NCBI RefSeq assembly: GCF_021603585.1
Contig: NZ_BQHI01000004.1
Span: forward strand, 62,001-126,000
Length of the DNA: 64,000 nt
Origin: Pseudomonas sputi
Lineage (GTDB): Bacteria; Pseudomonadota; Gammaproteobacteria; Pseudomonadales; Pseudomonadaceae
Direction: 5' to 3'
Shown: one piece after another, positions 51,661 through 60,872 of the stretch
Layout: each line of letters starts with the position of its first letter
Numbering within the stretch: the first letter of the stretch is position 1
Position numbers and translations under genes: made by a program
The notes under the pieces: generated by a model
The model's input: the letters and a program-made list of their open reading frames with translations, nothing else
Told to the model about the DNA's origin: nothing
The model's database searches: none

Positions 51661-51724
51661 ATAAAGGCCCTACGCAACCCGCCAAGGCCATTGCAAAGCT
51701 CTGGGACACGGGTTTGCGCGTAGG

Positions 51725-51742
51725 TGTTTCAGTTGCGTAACA
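51725..51742. promoter_or_regulatory. degenerate second copy of the fap upstream site
   Basis: TGTTTCAGTTGCGTAACA shares 12 of 18 positions with the perfect palindrome and lies 82 bp from it, close to eight helical turns. Paired sites are common for sigma-54 activators. Confidence 0.4.
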
Positions 51743-51867
51743 AGTCGGATGACAATGGGATGAAGGGCCGTGAGATGGGCCCTTTGCACCTGCAGGAGTG
51801 TTTCAGGAACGGACACTTTGCCCCCAAAACAGGGGGGGGCGCCGGGTCAAACGCCCCAAAAACCGGG

Positions 51868-52392
51868 TCAGCTCGCGAGCAGATCGCGAACGGCTTCGAA
51901 GGCTTGCTGCTGGCGTTCGAGCCAGTTGCCCTGAATGATCTGCAAGGGTTGGTGATGGGTTTCCAGCCAGGTCCGGGTGGCCTGATAGAACGCGAGCCGT
52001 TCACTCAAGTCGGGCTGGCAGCGCTGACCATCGTCCGTCCATTCGACTTGTTCGGGAGAGAGCAGCAGGTGCAGGTCGTAATGACGGGCCAGTAATTCGC
52101 TTTCCAGCCATGCCGGGCAGTCGCCGAACAGCGTCTGGCTCCACAGGATGTTGCTCAACAGATGCGTATCGAGAATCAGCAGTTGCGGCTGCTGCGCGCG
52201 TGCCGCGTCTTCCCATTGCACCTGGCCACGCGCGATTTCGGGGATGTCGGCCAGGCACGTATCCCGAGGGTTCTGCTCGATGAACCCGCGCACATACTCG
52301 TCCACCCGCAAGCCACCGAACTGCTGTTGAATCCCGGCCGCCAGCCAGCTTTTGCCCGTGGATTCGGGGCCGGTCAGTACGATTACCTTCAT
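51868..52392 (-). CDS. NadR-type nicotinamide riboside kinase-like ATPase
   Basis: A 174-residue P-loop kinase. Walker A is TGPESTGKSWLA at the N terminus, followed by VDEYVRGFIEQN and LLILDTHLLSNILWSQTLFG, as in the C-terminal kinase domain of NadR, which phosphorylates nicotinamide riboside to NMN. The start overlaps the pnuC stop by 4 bases (ATGA), so uptake and phosphorylation are coupled. It lacks the adenylyltransferase and DNA-binding parts of full-length NadR. Confidence 0.85.
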   Translation of the reverse strand: MKVIVLTGPESTGKSWLAAGIQQQFGGLRVDEYVRGFIEQNPRDTCLADIPEIARGQVQWEDAARAQQPQLLILDTHLLSNILWSQTLFGDCPAWLESELLARHYDLHLLLSPEQVEWTDDGQRCQPDLSERLAFYQATRTWLETHHQPLQIIQGNWLERQQQAFEAVRDLLAS

Positions 52393-52952
52393 CGTTGCAA
52401 CGCCGGATCGGCACGCCATTCGCGCCAGCCTTGCACCGCGATCAGGGTGAACAGGGCATACAGCGCCGCCGTGAGGTACAGCCCTTTATAAAGGAACAGG
52501 CCGACGAAGATTACATCCAGCGCGAACCACAGCGCCCAGCATTGCAGACGCTTGTGAGCCATCCAGAACTGGGCGACCAGGCTGAAACCGGTCAGGGCCG
52601 CGTCGAGCCAGGGTTGTGCTGCGTCGGTCCAGTGAGCCATGGCGGCGCCCAGCAGAAGACTGCCGACCGCGCCAATGGCCAGGCCCTGCGCAATCGAGCG
52701 GGTGTCGAGCCGGCTGACTTCGCGCCCGTCATGCATCGTCCCGGCTCGCGTCCACTGCCACCAGCCATAGATCTGCAGCCCGGCATAAACCACCTGCAGC
52801 AACATATCCGAATACAGCTTCACCTCGAAGAAGACCCAAGTGTAAAGCGACACCATGACCAGCCCGATCGGCCAGCACCACGGATTCTGTTTGACCGTGA
52901 GCCACACGGCGATCACACCGAGGGCGGCGGCAAACAGTTCAAGCCCGGACAT
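52389..52952 (-). CDS. pnuC: PnuC nicotinamide riboside transporter
   Basis: A 187-residue membrane protein of the PnuC family with about seven helices. NPWCWPIGLVMVSLYTWVFFEVKLYSDMLLQ and QIYGWWQWTR are the family's hallmark segments. PnuC allows facilitated uptake of nicotinamide riboside, trapped by phosphorylation, which fits the kinase gene that overlaps its stop. No thiamine-type riboswitch was seen upstream, which argues against a thiamine-specific PnuT. Confidence 0.9.
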   Translation of the reverse strand: MSGLELFAAALGVIAVWLTVKQNPWCWPIGLVMVSLYTWVFFEVKLYSDMLLQVVYAGLQIYGWWQWTRAGTMHDGREVSRLDTRSIAQGLAIGAVGSLLLGAAMAHWTDAAQPWLDAALTGFSLVAQFWMAHKRLQCWALWFALDVIFVGLFLYKGLYLTAALYALFTLIAVQGWREWRADPALQR

Positions 52953-52995
52953 GCAGGATCCTTGGGGGGAATAAAAGAGGGAGCGGATTGTACCG

Positions 52996-53027
52996 AAAAA
53001 CAGGCGGGAAACGAGTTCCCGCCTGTT
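52996..53027 (-). terminator. terminator of the chemoreceptor gene
   Basis: Perfect 12-bp stem AACAGGCGGGAA / TTCCCGCCTGTT with a 5-base loop and a T run on the minus strand, 8 bases past the chemoreceptor stop. Confidence 0.88.
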
Positions 53028-53034
53028 GCACGGA

Positions 53035-54669
53035 TCAGACGCGGAACTGGCGCAGCAGCCCGTTCAGTTGTTCGCTGAGCTGGCCGAGTTTTACGCTGGC
53101 CACGCTCGACTGCTCGGCCGCCAATGCCGTGCTGTGGGACAGGCCCGCCGCCTGGGTGACGTTCTGATTGATGTCTTCGACCACGTGCGCCTGCTGCAGC
53201 GTTGCGCTGGCAATCGAGGCGTTCAGGCCATTGAGGTTACGCAACGCCTGGCCGATGGCATTGAGGCTGGCGCTGGCCAGACCGGCCTGTTCGATGGTCA
53301 GTTGCGACGCCTTGCTGCTGTCGCCGATCACCTTCACGGCGGCCTCGGAATGATTTTGCAGGCGTTCGATCATCGTCTGGATTTCCGCCGTGGACTTCTG
53401 CGTGCGCTGAGCCAGCAAACGCACCTCGTCGGCCACCACCGCAAAACCACGACCCTGTTCTCCAGCCCGAGCCGCTTCAATGGCGGCGTTGAGGGCGAGC
53501 AGGTTGGTCTGTTCGGCAATCGAGCGGATCACCTCCAGCACGCTGCCGATCTGAGTGCTCTCGGTCGCCAGCGTGCGGATGACTTCCACCGCCTGATCGA
53601 TGGTGCCGGACAGCTTGTCGATCTGTTGCAGGCTGCCGTCGATGTTGATCTGGCCTTGTTGGGCCTGGGCTTCGGCATCACGCATTTCGCTGGCGGCATG
53701 TTCGGCGTTCTTTGCCACGTCCTGCACGCCGTAGGTCACCTCGTTGACGGCAGTGGCTACCAGCTCCATCTGCTGCGACTGCTGCTGGCTGCGTTGCTGG
53801 GCCTGGGTCGCGTCATTGCCCAGTTCGCTGGACGACTGGCCCAGTGCGCTGGCGGACAGCTGCAAGTCACCGATCACCCGACGCAGCTTGGCGGTGAAGG
53901 CGTTGAAGTGCTGGGCCAGCTGAGTGACTTCGTCCTCGCCGTGGGTGTCGAGGCTGCGGGTCAGATCGCTCTCGCCGCTGGCAATATTGGCCATGGCGTT
54001 CACGGTTTCCTGTAACGGGCGAACGATGCTGCGGGCAATCAGAATCACCAGCAGCGCCATGATCACCGCGATGACCAGTCCGACCACGGATGCCTTGATC
54101 ACCTGGCCCTGGAACTCGGCCTGCACGTCGTCGACGTACACGCCCGAACCAATGACCCAGCCCCATGGCTCGAACAATTTCACGTAAGAGGTCTTGGCCA
54201 CCGGTTCACTGGCGCCGGGCTTGGGCCAGCGATAGTCGACCATGCCGGCACCCTTGGCCTTGGCGATGGCGACCATTTCATTGAACACCGCGAAACCGTC
54301 CGGGTCGCGGATCGCCGAGAGGTTCTGGCCTTCAAGCTTGGGATTGGTCGGGTGCATGACCATCACGGGCGTAAGGTCATTGATCCAGAAATAATCGTTC
54401 TGGTCATAGCGCAGGCCACGGATCGCGGTCAGCGCCTGTTTCTGCGCCGCCTCGCGGGTCAGGGTACCCGCGGCTTCAAGGCCCTGGTAGTAAGTCAGCA
54501 AACCGCTGGCGGTCTGCACCACATGCTGGGTTTTCTGGGCCTTGGCGTGGTAGAGGTCATCGTGGATCTGCTTGAGCATCAACACGCCCAATGTCAGCAG
54601 CATGACCACCGCCACAATCAAGATGAGCCACAAGCGTCGGCTGATCGACACACTGCGCAAGCTGTTCAT
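53035..54669 (-). CDS. methyl-accepting chemotaxis protein with single Cache domain
   Basis: A 544-residue chemoreceptor. Membrane helix 1 at about 11-33. A periplasmic single-Cache domain at about 34-190 has the sCache_2 marks [22 protein letters not shown] and [15 protein letters not shown]. Helix 2 is at about 195-215, a HAMP domain follows ([29 protein letters not shown]), then the signalling domain with the conserved tip [35 protein letters not shown]. sCache_2 receptors in pseudomonads often detect small carboxylates; the ligand here is unknown. GGAG lies 10 bases before the ATG at 54669. Confidence 0.92.
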   Translation of the reverse strand: MNSLRSVSISRRLWLILIVAVVMLLTLGVLMLKQIHDDLYHAKAQKTQHVVQTASGLLTYYQGLEAAGTLTREAAQKQALTAIRGLRYDQNDYFWINDLTPVMVMHPTNPKLEGQNLSAIRDPDGFAVFNEMVAIAKAKGAGMVDYRWPKPGASEPVAKTSYVKLFEPWGWVIGSGVYVDDVQAEFQGQVIKASVVGLVIAVIMALLVILIARSIVRPLQETVNAMANIASGESDLTRSLDTHGEDEVTQLAQHFNAFTAKLRRVIGDLQLSASALGQSSSELGNDATQAQQRSQQQSQQMELVATAVNEVTYGVQDVAKNAEHAASEMRDAEAQAQQGQINIDGSLQQIDKLSGTIDQAVEVIRTLATESTQIGSVLEVIRSIAEQTNLLALNAAIEAARAGEQGRGFAVVADEVRLLAQRTQKSTAEIQTMIERLQNHSEAAVKVIGDSSKASQLTIEQAGLASASLNAIGQALRNLNGLNASIASATLQQAHVVEDINQNVTQAAGLSHSTALAAEQSSVASVKLGQLSEQLNGLLRQFRV

Positions 54670-54973
54670 AACGCTGTCACTCCGGATTCTTTTTCTTGTA
54701 ATAAACCACCGCCAGCATCCAACCACGTTTCGGTGACCGGGCATACGCGACCCAAGTCGTAGAACGCGGCAGCGCTATTACGGCTTGTCTGTTAGGATTT
54801 CGGCCCCGCGCGTGAAAACCTGAATCGAAATTGATTTTTCACGGAATTTTGACTGTTTCGTGTGGATCCTGTGCGTGCGGAATCGGTACAGCCTTAATCC
54901 GCTACGCTGAACGCAGTGAACGTAAAAAAATACTATCGGGGCATGCCTCTGCGCATCGCTCTCTGGGGGATTG
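54670..54973. other. 304-base divergent region, chemoreceptor / uppP
   Basis: It contains the leaders of two divergent genes. Apart from the ribosome binding sites I find no clear repeats, operators or small genes. Confidence 0.5.
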
Positions 54974-55804
54974 ATGGATCTTTGGACGGCCTTGCAGGCA
55001 TTGATTCTAGGAGTTGTAGAAGGGCTGACGGAGTTTTTGCCCATTTCCAGTACCGGACACCAGATCATTGTCGCCGACTTGCTCGATTTTGGAGGCGAGC
55101 GGGCCATGGCGTTCAACATCATCATTCAGCTCGGCGCGATTCTCGCGGTGGTCTGGGAATTCCGGCGCAAGATCCTCGACGTGGTCATCGGCCTGCCGAC
55201 CCAGCCGAGTGCCCGGCGCTTCACCGCCAACCTGCTGATCGCCTTCCTGCCCGCCGTGGTGCTGGGGGTGGTCTTCGCCGATCTGATTCACCACTATCTG
55301 TTCAACCCGATCACCGTGGCCGCCGCGCTGGTGGTGGGCGGGATCGTGATGCTGTGGGCCGAGCAGCGCCAGCATGAAGTACACGCCGAAACGGTCGATG
55401 ACATTCGCTGGACGGATGCGCTGAAAATCGGTTTCGCCCAGTGCCTGGCGATGATTCCCGGCACCTCGCGCTCCGGCTCGACCATCATCGGCGGCCTGTT
55501 GTTCGGCCTGTCGCGCAAGACCGCCACCGAGTTCTCGTTCTTCCTGGCGATGCCGACCATGGTCGGTGCGGCGGTGTATTCGGGCTACAAGTATCGGGAC
55601 CTGTTCGTGCCGGCAGATTTCCCGGTGTTCGCCATCGGGTTCGTCACGGCGTTCATCTTCGCCATGATCGCGGTGCGCGGCCTGCTCAAGTTCATCGGTA
55701 GCCACAGCTACGCGGCGTTCGCCTGGTATCGGATCGTCTTCGGTCTGGTGATTCTGGCGACCTGGCAGTTCGGCTGGGTTGACTGGTCGGCAGCCAAGCC
55801 ATGA
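54974..55804 (+). CDS. uppP: undecaprenyl-diphosphatase UppP (BacA)
   Basis: A 276-residue polytopic enzyme that recycles undecaprenyl pyrophosphate to the monophosphate lipid carrier for peptidoglycan synthesis; overproduction gives bacitracin resistance. The family motifs are present: [19 protein letters not shown] near the N terminus and [35 protein letters not shown] in the middle. The ATG at 54974 follows a GGGGGA; a TTG directly before it is an alternative start. The stop overlaps the next gene by 4 bases (ATGA). Confidence 0.93.
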   Translation: MDLWTALQALILGVVEGLTEFLPISSTGHQIIVADLLDFGGERAMAFNIIIQLGAILAVVWEFRRKILDVVIGLPTQPSARRFTANLLIAFLPAVVLGVVFADLIHHYLFNPITVAAALVVGGIVMLWAEQRQHEVHAETVDDIRWTDALKIGFAQCLAMIPGTSRSGSTIIGGLLFGLSRKTATEFSFFLAMPTMVGAAVYSGYKYRDLFVPADFPVFAIGFVTAFIFAMIAVRGLLKFIGSHSYAAFAWYRIVFGLVILATWQFGWVDWSAAKP

Positions 55805-56229
55805 GTGATTCCCGAGCACGCCGCCCGGATCGCGGTCCTTCCGGTGGCAATATCCAGCACTTGAAATTGAAGCTGGTGGTGCTGCTGATCGTCTGCGCGT
55901 TGCCGCTGTCCGGCTCGCTGTCGATGTGGCTGCGCGGGATTTCTCTGGTACCGCTGACCGCTTACGGACTGGTCAGCGTGCTGGCGTTTTTTCTGTACTG
56001 GGCGGACAAACGCAAGGCACGCGCCGCCGCCTGGCGTACGCCGGAAAACATCCTGCACGCCGTGGAACTGGCCGGTGGCTGGCCGGGCGCATTGATCGCC
56101 CAGCAGGTCTTCCGGCACAAGACGCGCAAGGTGTCGTTTCAGGTGCTGTTCTGGGTGATAGTGGCGTTGCATCAGGTGTTCTGGATCGATCAGTTGTTCC
56201 TCGGTTCGAACCTCCTGGCGCTGTTCTAG
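55801..56229 (+). CDS. DUF1294 membrane protein
   Basis: A 142-residue protein with four hydrophobic segments. The DUF1294 signature is [21 protein letters not shown] with [33 protein letters not shown]. The start overlaps uppP by 4 bases. The stop codon shares bases with the convergent MmcQ-like gene's stop (CTAG at 56226-56229). The function is unknown. Confidence 0.85.
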   Translation: MSDSRARRPDRGPSGGNIQHLKLKLVVLLIVCALPLSGSLSMWLRGISLVPLTAYGLVSVLAFFLYWADKRKARAAAWRTPENILHAVELAGGWPGALIAQQVFRHKTRKVSFQVLFWVIVALHQVFWIDQLFLGSNLLALF

Positions 56230-56585
56230 AGCAGCAGCCCGACCTGCACGCGCTTGGGCAGCTTGCTCACCACCAGTTGATGGGAGCGCTGCAGCAAGCC
56301 TTGCAATTCTTCGACGCCCAGCGGGTAGGGCGGGTGCATGATGATCCATTGCGCCCGGGCCAGATACGGCGCCGGGTGAATGCCCGGCCGGTCGCAGTGG
56401 CCGAGAAACAGATCCTTGTCGACCTTGAACGCCAGCGAATCACCGCGCAGCCCCTGCAAGGCGAACATCTTGTTGCCGGCAATCGAAAACACCCGCACGC
56501 CACCCCATTTGTAGTCTTCCCGGGCGCCAGGCAGGGCCAGGCAAAACTGCGCGACATCCTGCTCGCTCATCTTCCCTTGTTTCAT
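56226..56585 (-). CDS. MmcQ/YjbR-family protein
   Basis: A 119-residue MmcQ/YjbR protein: CLALPGAREDYKWGGVRVFSIAGNKMFALQG, LAFKVDKDLF and PAPYLARAQWIIM. The fold resembles a double-wing DNA-binding domain, but the biological role is poorly known. It overlaps the stop of the LysR gene by 4 bases (ATGA) and so is the second gene of that transcript. Confidence 0.85.
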   Translation of the reverse strand: MKQGKMSEQDVAQFCLALPGAREDYKWGGVRVFSIAGNKMFALQGLRGDSLAFKVDKDLFLGHCDRPGIHPAPYLARAQWIIMHPPYPLGVEELQGLLQRSHQLVVSKLPKRVQVGLLL

Positions 56586-57490
56586 AACAGCCGCTCTCCA
56601 CAGGCATTGAACGATTCGACCAGATGATCGATCCATGCGCGTACCGCCGGCATCACCCCGCGCCGATGCGGATACACCGCTTGCAGCCAGCCGCCGGGCA
56701 ATGACCAGTCCGGCAGCAATTGCACCAGCGTGCCGTTGTTCAGCTCCGCCTCGCAATACATCATCGGCAACAGGGTGAAACCCTGGCCGGCCAGCACGCA
56801 AGCCTTGCGCACGATGAAATCGTCGATGCCCAAACGTGCCTCCAGCGCCAGATCGCAACTCTTGCCGTGCTGATCGAGCAGGCGCACATGCACCATGCGG
56901 TCGGCCTCCAGGGCGCCCAGCACCGGCAGATGCTTCAAGTCCTGCGGATGATTGATTTCCACGCCCTGCATAAAAGAAGGGCTTGCGACCACCACCATCT
57001 GCGCCTGACGCAGGCGGCGAGTCACCAGCATCGGTTCTTCATCGCCGTGTTCGCGCACGCGCAGCGCTACGTCGATGCCTTCGGTGATCAGGTCGACCCG
57101 GCGATTGATCAGTGTCACTTCCAGTTGCACCTGAGGGTATTTGCCAAGGAAATTGCTGATCACCACCGGCAACATTTCATGGGCCAACCCGGTCGGGCTC
57201 GACACTCGCAAGCGTCCGCGGGGCTCGCTGGACATGCTGGCCACCGTTTCATCGGCCATTTCCGCTTCCAGCAGCATTGCCTGACAGTGGCGCAGATAAC
57301 GCTCGCCGACCGCCGTCAGCTTCAGTTGTCGCGTGGTGCGTTGCAGCAACCGGGCGCCAAGACGTTCTTCGAGCTCGGCGATGCGCCGCGACAGGCGCGA
57401 CTTGGGAATGCCGAGCAAGCGGCCGGCGGCGGCGAATCCGCCGGCCTCGACCACTTTGGCGAAATAGTAGAGATCGTTGAGGTCTTGCAT
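56582..57490 (-). CDS. LysR-family regulator, divergent to azoR
   Basis: A 302-residue regulator of the CrgA/AaeR-like group of LysR proteins. Helix-turn-helix: DLYYFAKVVEAGGFAAAGRLLGIPKSRLSRRIAELEERLG (about 5-45). The effector domain begins GRLRVSSPTGLAHEMLPVVI. It is divergent from the azoreductase gene with a 128-base gap, the arrangement usual when a LysR protein controls a quinone or azo reductase. Confidence 0.9.
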   Translation of the reverse strand: MQDLNDLYYFAKVVEAGGFAAAGRLLGIPKSRLSRRIAELEERLGARLLQRTTRQLKLTAVGERYLRHCQAMLLEAEMADETVASMSSEPRGRLRVSSPTGLAHEMLPVVISNFLGKYPQVQLEVTLINRRVDLITEGIDVALRVREHGDEEPMLVTRRLRQAQMVVVASPSFMQGVEINHPQDLKHLPVLGALEADRMVHVRLLDQHGKSCDLALEARLGIDDFIVRKACVLAGQGFTLLPMMYCEAELNNGTLVQLLPDWSLPGGWLQAVYPHRRGVMPAVRAWIDHLVESFNACGERLL

Positions 57491-57618
57491 GGGGGAAATC
57501 CGACTGTTCTATCAGTGGGACAAACTATCGCATTGTTGCCGTCTAATCAGCTATTGGTTTCGTCGGTAGGATTGTCTCCATTCCGTCGCCACCGGCGATT
57601 CATTCCAGGAGATTCCAC

Positions 57619-58230
57619 ATGAAACTGCTGCACATCGATTCGAGCATTCTGGGCGACAACTCCGCTTCCCGTCAGTTGAGCAGTCAAGTCACTAAAGCCT
57701 GGCAAGCTGCCGAGCCAAGCGCTGTCGTGACCTACCGCGACCTGGCCGCCGACGCCATCAGCCACTTCTCGTCGACCACCCTGGTGGCCGCCGGCACCAC
57801 CGCTGAACTGCGCAACGCCGCCCAACAGCACGAAGCCGAACTGAGCGCCACCACCCTGGCCGAATTCATCGCCGCTGACGCCATCGTCGTCGCTGCCCCG
57901 ATGTACAACTTCACCGTGCCGACCCAGCTCAAAGCCTGGATCGACCGCATCGCCGTCGCCGGCCAGACCTTCCGTTACACCGAAGCCGGTCCTGAAGGCC
58001 TGTGCGGCGGCAAGAAAGTCGTGATCGTGTCCACCGCTGGCGGTATCCATGCCGGCCAGGCTTCGGGCGTGGCCCACGAAGACTATCTGAAACTGGTCTT
58101 TGGCTTCCTTGGCATCACCGACATCGAAGTCGTGCGTGCCGAAGGCCTGGCCTACGGCGAAGAAGTGCGCAACAACGCCATGAGCGCTGCCCAAACCAAG
58201 ATCAGCGAGCAACTGTTCGCCGCCGCGTAA
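57619..58230 (+). CDS. azoR: FMN-dependent NADH-azoreductase AzoR
   Basis: A 203-residue flavodoxin-like reductase. [16 protein letters not shown] binds the FMN phosphate, [21 protein letters not shown] and [10 protein letters not shown] complete the flavin site. AzoR reduces azo dyes and quinones with NADH and protects against electrophile stress. AGGAG lies 7 bases before the ATG. It is monocistronic; a divergent LysR gene probably regulates it. Confidence 0.92.
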   Translation: MKLLHIDSSILGDNSASRQLSSQVTKAWQAAEPSAVVTYRDLAADAISHFSSTTLVAAGTTAELRNAAQQHEAELSATTLAEFIAADAIVVAAPMYNFTVPTQLKAWIDRIAVAGQTFRYTEAGPEGLCGGKKVVIVSTAGGIHAGQASGVAHEDYLKLVFGFLGITDIEVVRAEGLAYGEEVRNNAMSAAQTKISEQLFAAA

Positions 58231-58268
58231 GGCTTGCGTAAAGAACAGCGCCAGTTCAGGCAATCCCG

Positions 58269-58317
58269 AAAAAACTCTGTATTCTGGTTCCGCAAGGGCC
58301 AGATGCGGAGTTTTTTG
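58269..58317 (+). terminator. terminator of azoR
   Basis: An imperfect hairpin: AAAAAACTC pairs with GAGTTTTTT, and the inner CTGG pairs with CCAG around a central loop. Six T residues lie at 58311-58316. Confidence 0.7.
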
Positions 58318-58465
58318 TTTCTGACTGTTACATAATCTGGCCCGGGTTATGCAGTCTGATGATCAACGTCTGAGTGCAACGCCGCGCCGAATCACCCAGC
58401 CTCGGGATTTCGGACGTCGGACACCACGGATCTTTCGATTGAGTAACAACAGGGTGGGGCATCCC

Positions 58466-59503
58466 ATGATGCGTCTTTGTGCAGCGTTACTGATGTGCCT
58501 GCTCGGCAGCCTGAATTCAGTGCACGCTGCGCCCGGGCAGCACCCGCGCTGGAGCGTCGGCTACCACGAGATGACGTTCCTCGACCCGCTCGATCTGCAA
58601 CCGATGCGCGCCATCGCGTTCTATCCCTCCAGCGACCGCGAACACCTGAGCCTGCTGGAAGGCTATTCGGTCGAGGCCGGCGAAGACACCAAAGTCGCCA
58701 TCGGCCGCTTCCCGATGCTGATGCTCTCCCACGGCAACACCGGCACGCCGCTGGCGCTGCACGACCTGGCCACGTCCCTGGCACGCAAGGGCTTTGTCGT
58801 GGTGGCGGTGATTCACCCCGGCGACAACTCCAGGGATCACAGCCGCCTCGGCACGTTGAGCAATCTGTATGGCCGGCCGATCCAGATTTCCGAAGCCATT
58901 ACCGCGACGTTGGGCGACCGCATGCTCGCGCCGTACGTAAACGCCGAACAGGTTGGCGTGATCGGTTATTCGGCGGGCGGCGAAACGGCGTTGATTCTGT
59001 CCGGTGCGCAGCCTGATCTGGATCGTCTGCGTCGTTACTGCCAGGAACGCCCGGACGACCGCGATGCCTGCAACACTCAGGGTGAGTTGATTGTCGATCG
59101 CGACGATCTGCAACCGGTGGCCGATCCGCGCGTGCATGCGTTACTGCTGATGGCGCCGTTGAGTCTGAAATTTGGTCGCCATACGCTGGCCGATGTGCAT
59201 GTACCGGTGCTGCTCTACAGCGGCGACGGCGACAAACTGGTGGCCTTCGACAAAAACGCTGCTGCCCTGGCGCGCAAACTGCCGACCGCACCGGACTTCA
59301 AATTGCTGGCCGGGGCAGGGCACTTCGTGTTCATGGCGCCGTGCACCGAAGAGCAGATCCTCGCCATGCCGGCGCTGTGCACCGATGCCGATGGCGTGGA
59401 CCGCGAAGACATCCACCGCAACCTGATTTCCGAGGCCGGGCGGTTTTTCTCCCATGCCTTGGGCAGATCGACCCGCGCGGGCATGCAGACGGCGGATCAG
59501 TGA
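58466..59503 (+). CDS. secreted alpha/beta hydrolase (dienelactone-hydrolase-like)
   Basis: A 345-residue protein with a signal peptide of about 22 residues (ends VHA-APG). The alpha/beta-hydrolase core has oxyanion-region MLSHGNTGTPLALHDLA, nucleophile elbow GYSAGG, LLYSGDGDKLV (acid) and AGAGHFVF (catalytic His). It resembles predicted periplasmic dienelactone-hydrolase-type esterases; the substrate is unknown. Two adjacent ATGs at 58466 and 58469 are both possible. The gene ends 4 bases before the convergent MFS stop. Confidence 0.8.
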   Translation: MMRLCAALLMCLLGSLNSVHAAPGQHPRWSVGYHEMTFLDPLDLQPMRAIAFYPSSDREHLSLLEGYSVEAGEDTKVAIGRFPMLMLSHGNTGTPLALHDLATSLARKGFVVVAVIHPGDNSRDHSRLGTLSNLYGRPIQISEAITATLGDRMLAPYVNAEQVGVIGYSAGGETALILSGAQPDLDRLRRYCQERPDDRDACNTQGELIVDRDDLQPVADPRVHALLLMAPLSLKFGRHTLADVHVPVLLYSGDGDKLVAFDKNAAALARKLPTAPDFKLLAGAGHFVFMAPCTEEQILAMPALCTDADGVDREDIHRNLISEAGRFFSHALGRSTRAGMQTADQ

Positions 59504-59507
59504 GCGT

Positions 59508-60695
59508 TTACGCCATGGCCCGGCGCTTGAGCAGCAAGGTCAATCCCAGTCCGGTCACGGACAGCACCGCCGCACTGAAGAAAATCCACGAATAACCCAG
59601 ATTCAGCGCCACCGCGCCCATCAACGGCCCGGCAATCGCCAGCGCCAGATCGAAAAACACCGCATAGGCACTCAACCCGGCGCCGCGACTGGAGTTGGGC
59701 ACTTGCTTGATCGCCTCGACGCCCAGCGCCGGGTACACCAGCGACAGGCCGAAGCCGGCCAGACCGGCGCCGATCAAGGCATACGCGGTGGAGGGCGCCA
59801 GCCACAGCATGACCAGGCCCACGGTTTCGATGGTCATGCAGGCAATCGCCGAAGTGAACCCGCCAAAACGCCCGATGGCCGAAATGAACAGCAGCCGCGA
59901 CAGGATGAAACACACGCCGAACACGGTCAGGCAGTACGCCGCGCCGCTCCAGCCGCGATTGAGGTAATACAGGGTGATGAAGGTGGTCAGGGTGCCGTAG
60001 CCAATCGACGCCAGACTCAGACTGGCGCCGAACGGTGCAATTCGCCCGAACACCGCCCAGAACGGCAGCCGCTCACCGCGCACCACCGGCACTGAGGGCT
60101 TATTGCGGATCAGCAGCAAGGCGCCGGCCGCGAGCAGCGACAACGCAATGCCAAGGCTTTCGAAACCATAATCGGCGACCATCAGCACCCCCAGCGGCGC
60201 GCCGATGGCAATCGCACCATAGGACGCAATGCCGTTCCAGGAAATCGAGCGCGCGGTGTGTTCGGCACCGACCTGGCCCATGCACCAACTGATGGTGCCG
60301 ACGCCGATCAGGCCCTGGGCGATCCCCAGCAACAGGCGACCGACGATCAGGATCGACAGGCTCAGCAGCGGCAAGCTCTGCAGCAGCGTCGAAACCAGCG
60401 TCAGCACACCGCTGAGCACAATCCCCGACAAGCCATACACAATCGCCCGCTTGGTGCCGACGGTGTCTGACATGCGCCCGGCCATCGGCCGGCTGAGCAG
60501 GGTGGCCAGGTATTGCGAACCGATCACCAATCCCGCAATCACGGCGCTGAAACCCAGTTGTTCATGCACGTAGCCGGGCAGCACCGCAATCGGCAGACCG
60601 ATGCAGAGGAAGGCAATAAAGGTATAGAAAACGATGGAAACGATCTGCAGGGTGATCGCCATGGAGCTTTGCGGTGGCTGTTGCTGCGCAGACAT
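59508..60695 (-). CDS. MFS transporter (YfcJ/YhhS-like)
   Basis: A 395-residue 12-helix MFS protein. The loop 2-3 motif is SRPMAGRMSDTVGTKRAI, and GRLLLGIAQGLIGVGTISWCMG and GHPLGV-like GAPLGVLMVADYG are typical of the YfcJ/YhhS arabinose-efflux-like group. The substrate is unknown. The ATG at 60695 (MSAQQQPPQ) gives the usual family length; the frame is open to 60821 but that extension is not conserved. Ribosome binding site weak. Confidence 0.85.
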   Translation of the reverse strand: MSAQQQPPQSSMAITLQIVSIVFYTFIAFLCIGLPIAVLPGYVHEQLGFSAVIAGLVIGSQYLATLLSRPMAGRMSDTVGTKRAIVYGLSGIVLSGVLTLVSTLLQSLPLLSLSILIVGRLLLGIAQGLIGVGTISWCMGQVGAEHTARSISWNGIASYGAIAIGAPLGVLMVADYGFESLGIALSLLAAGALLLIRNKPSVPVVRGERLPFWAVFGRIAPFGASLSLASIGYGTLTTFITLYYLNRGWSGAAYCLTVFGVCFILSRLLFISAIGRFGGFTSAIACMTIETVGLVMLWLAPSTAYALIGAGLAGFGLSLVYPALGVEAIKQVPNSSRGAGLSAYAVFFDLALAIAGPLMGAVALNLGYSWIFFSAAVLSVTGLGLTLLLKRRAMA

Positions 60696-60820
60696 GAGGG
60701 CTCGTTCGCGGGCGGCGGTGGGAGAGTCCGCATCATGGCTTGGTGCTGAAATAAAAGAAAGCAGGCTAACGATCGTTTCCCCGCATCCCACGCGATCGGT
60801 CGCTGGACTAACGCTCAGCA

Positions 60821-60851
60821 AAAAAAAGCCCTGTCACAAGGACAGGGCTTT
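60821..60851 (-). terminator. terminator of ybiT
   Basis: Perfect 11-bp stem AAAGCCCTGTC / GACAGGGCTTT with loop ACAAG; the minus strand continues into a run of T residues. Confidence 0.88.
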
Positions 60852-60872
60852 CTGTTTACCGCTCGATTCGAC

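Larger units (their letters stand above)
51511..51867. other. 357-base control region upstream of fapA
   Basis: It contains, from fapA outwards, the ribosome binding site, a -24/-12 promoter (51564-51579), an 18-bp palindrome (51643-51660) and a degenerate second copy (51725-51742). Near the far end, AAGGGCC / GGCCCTT at 51763-51782 is a weak stem-loop past the kinase gene. No other coding region is seen. Confidence 0.6.

Noticed and set aside
51690-51706. TGGC-N9-TTGC on the minus strand as the fap sigma-54 promoter
   Set aside because: The GG to GC distance is 12 rather than 10 bases; the element at 51564-51579 has correct spacing and is closer to fapA.
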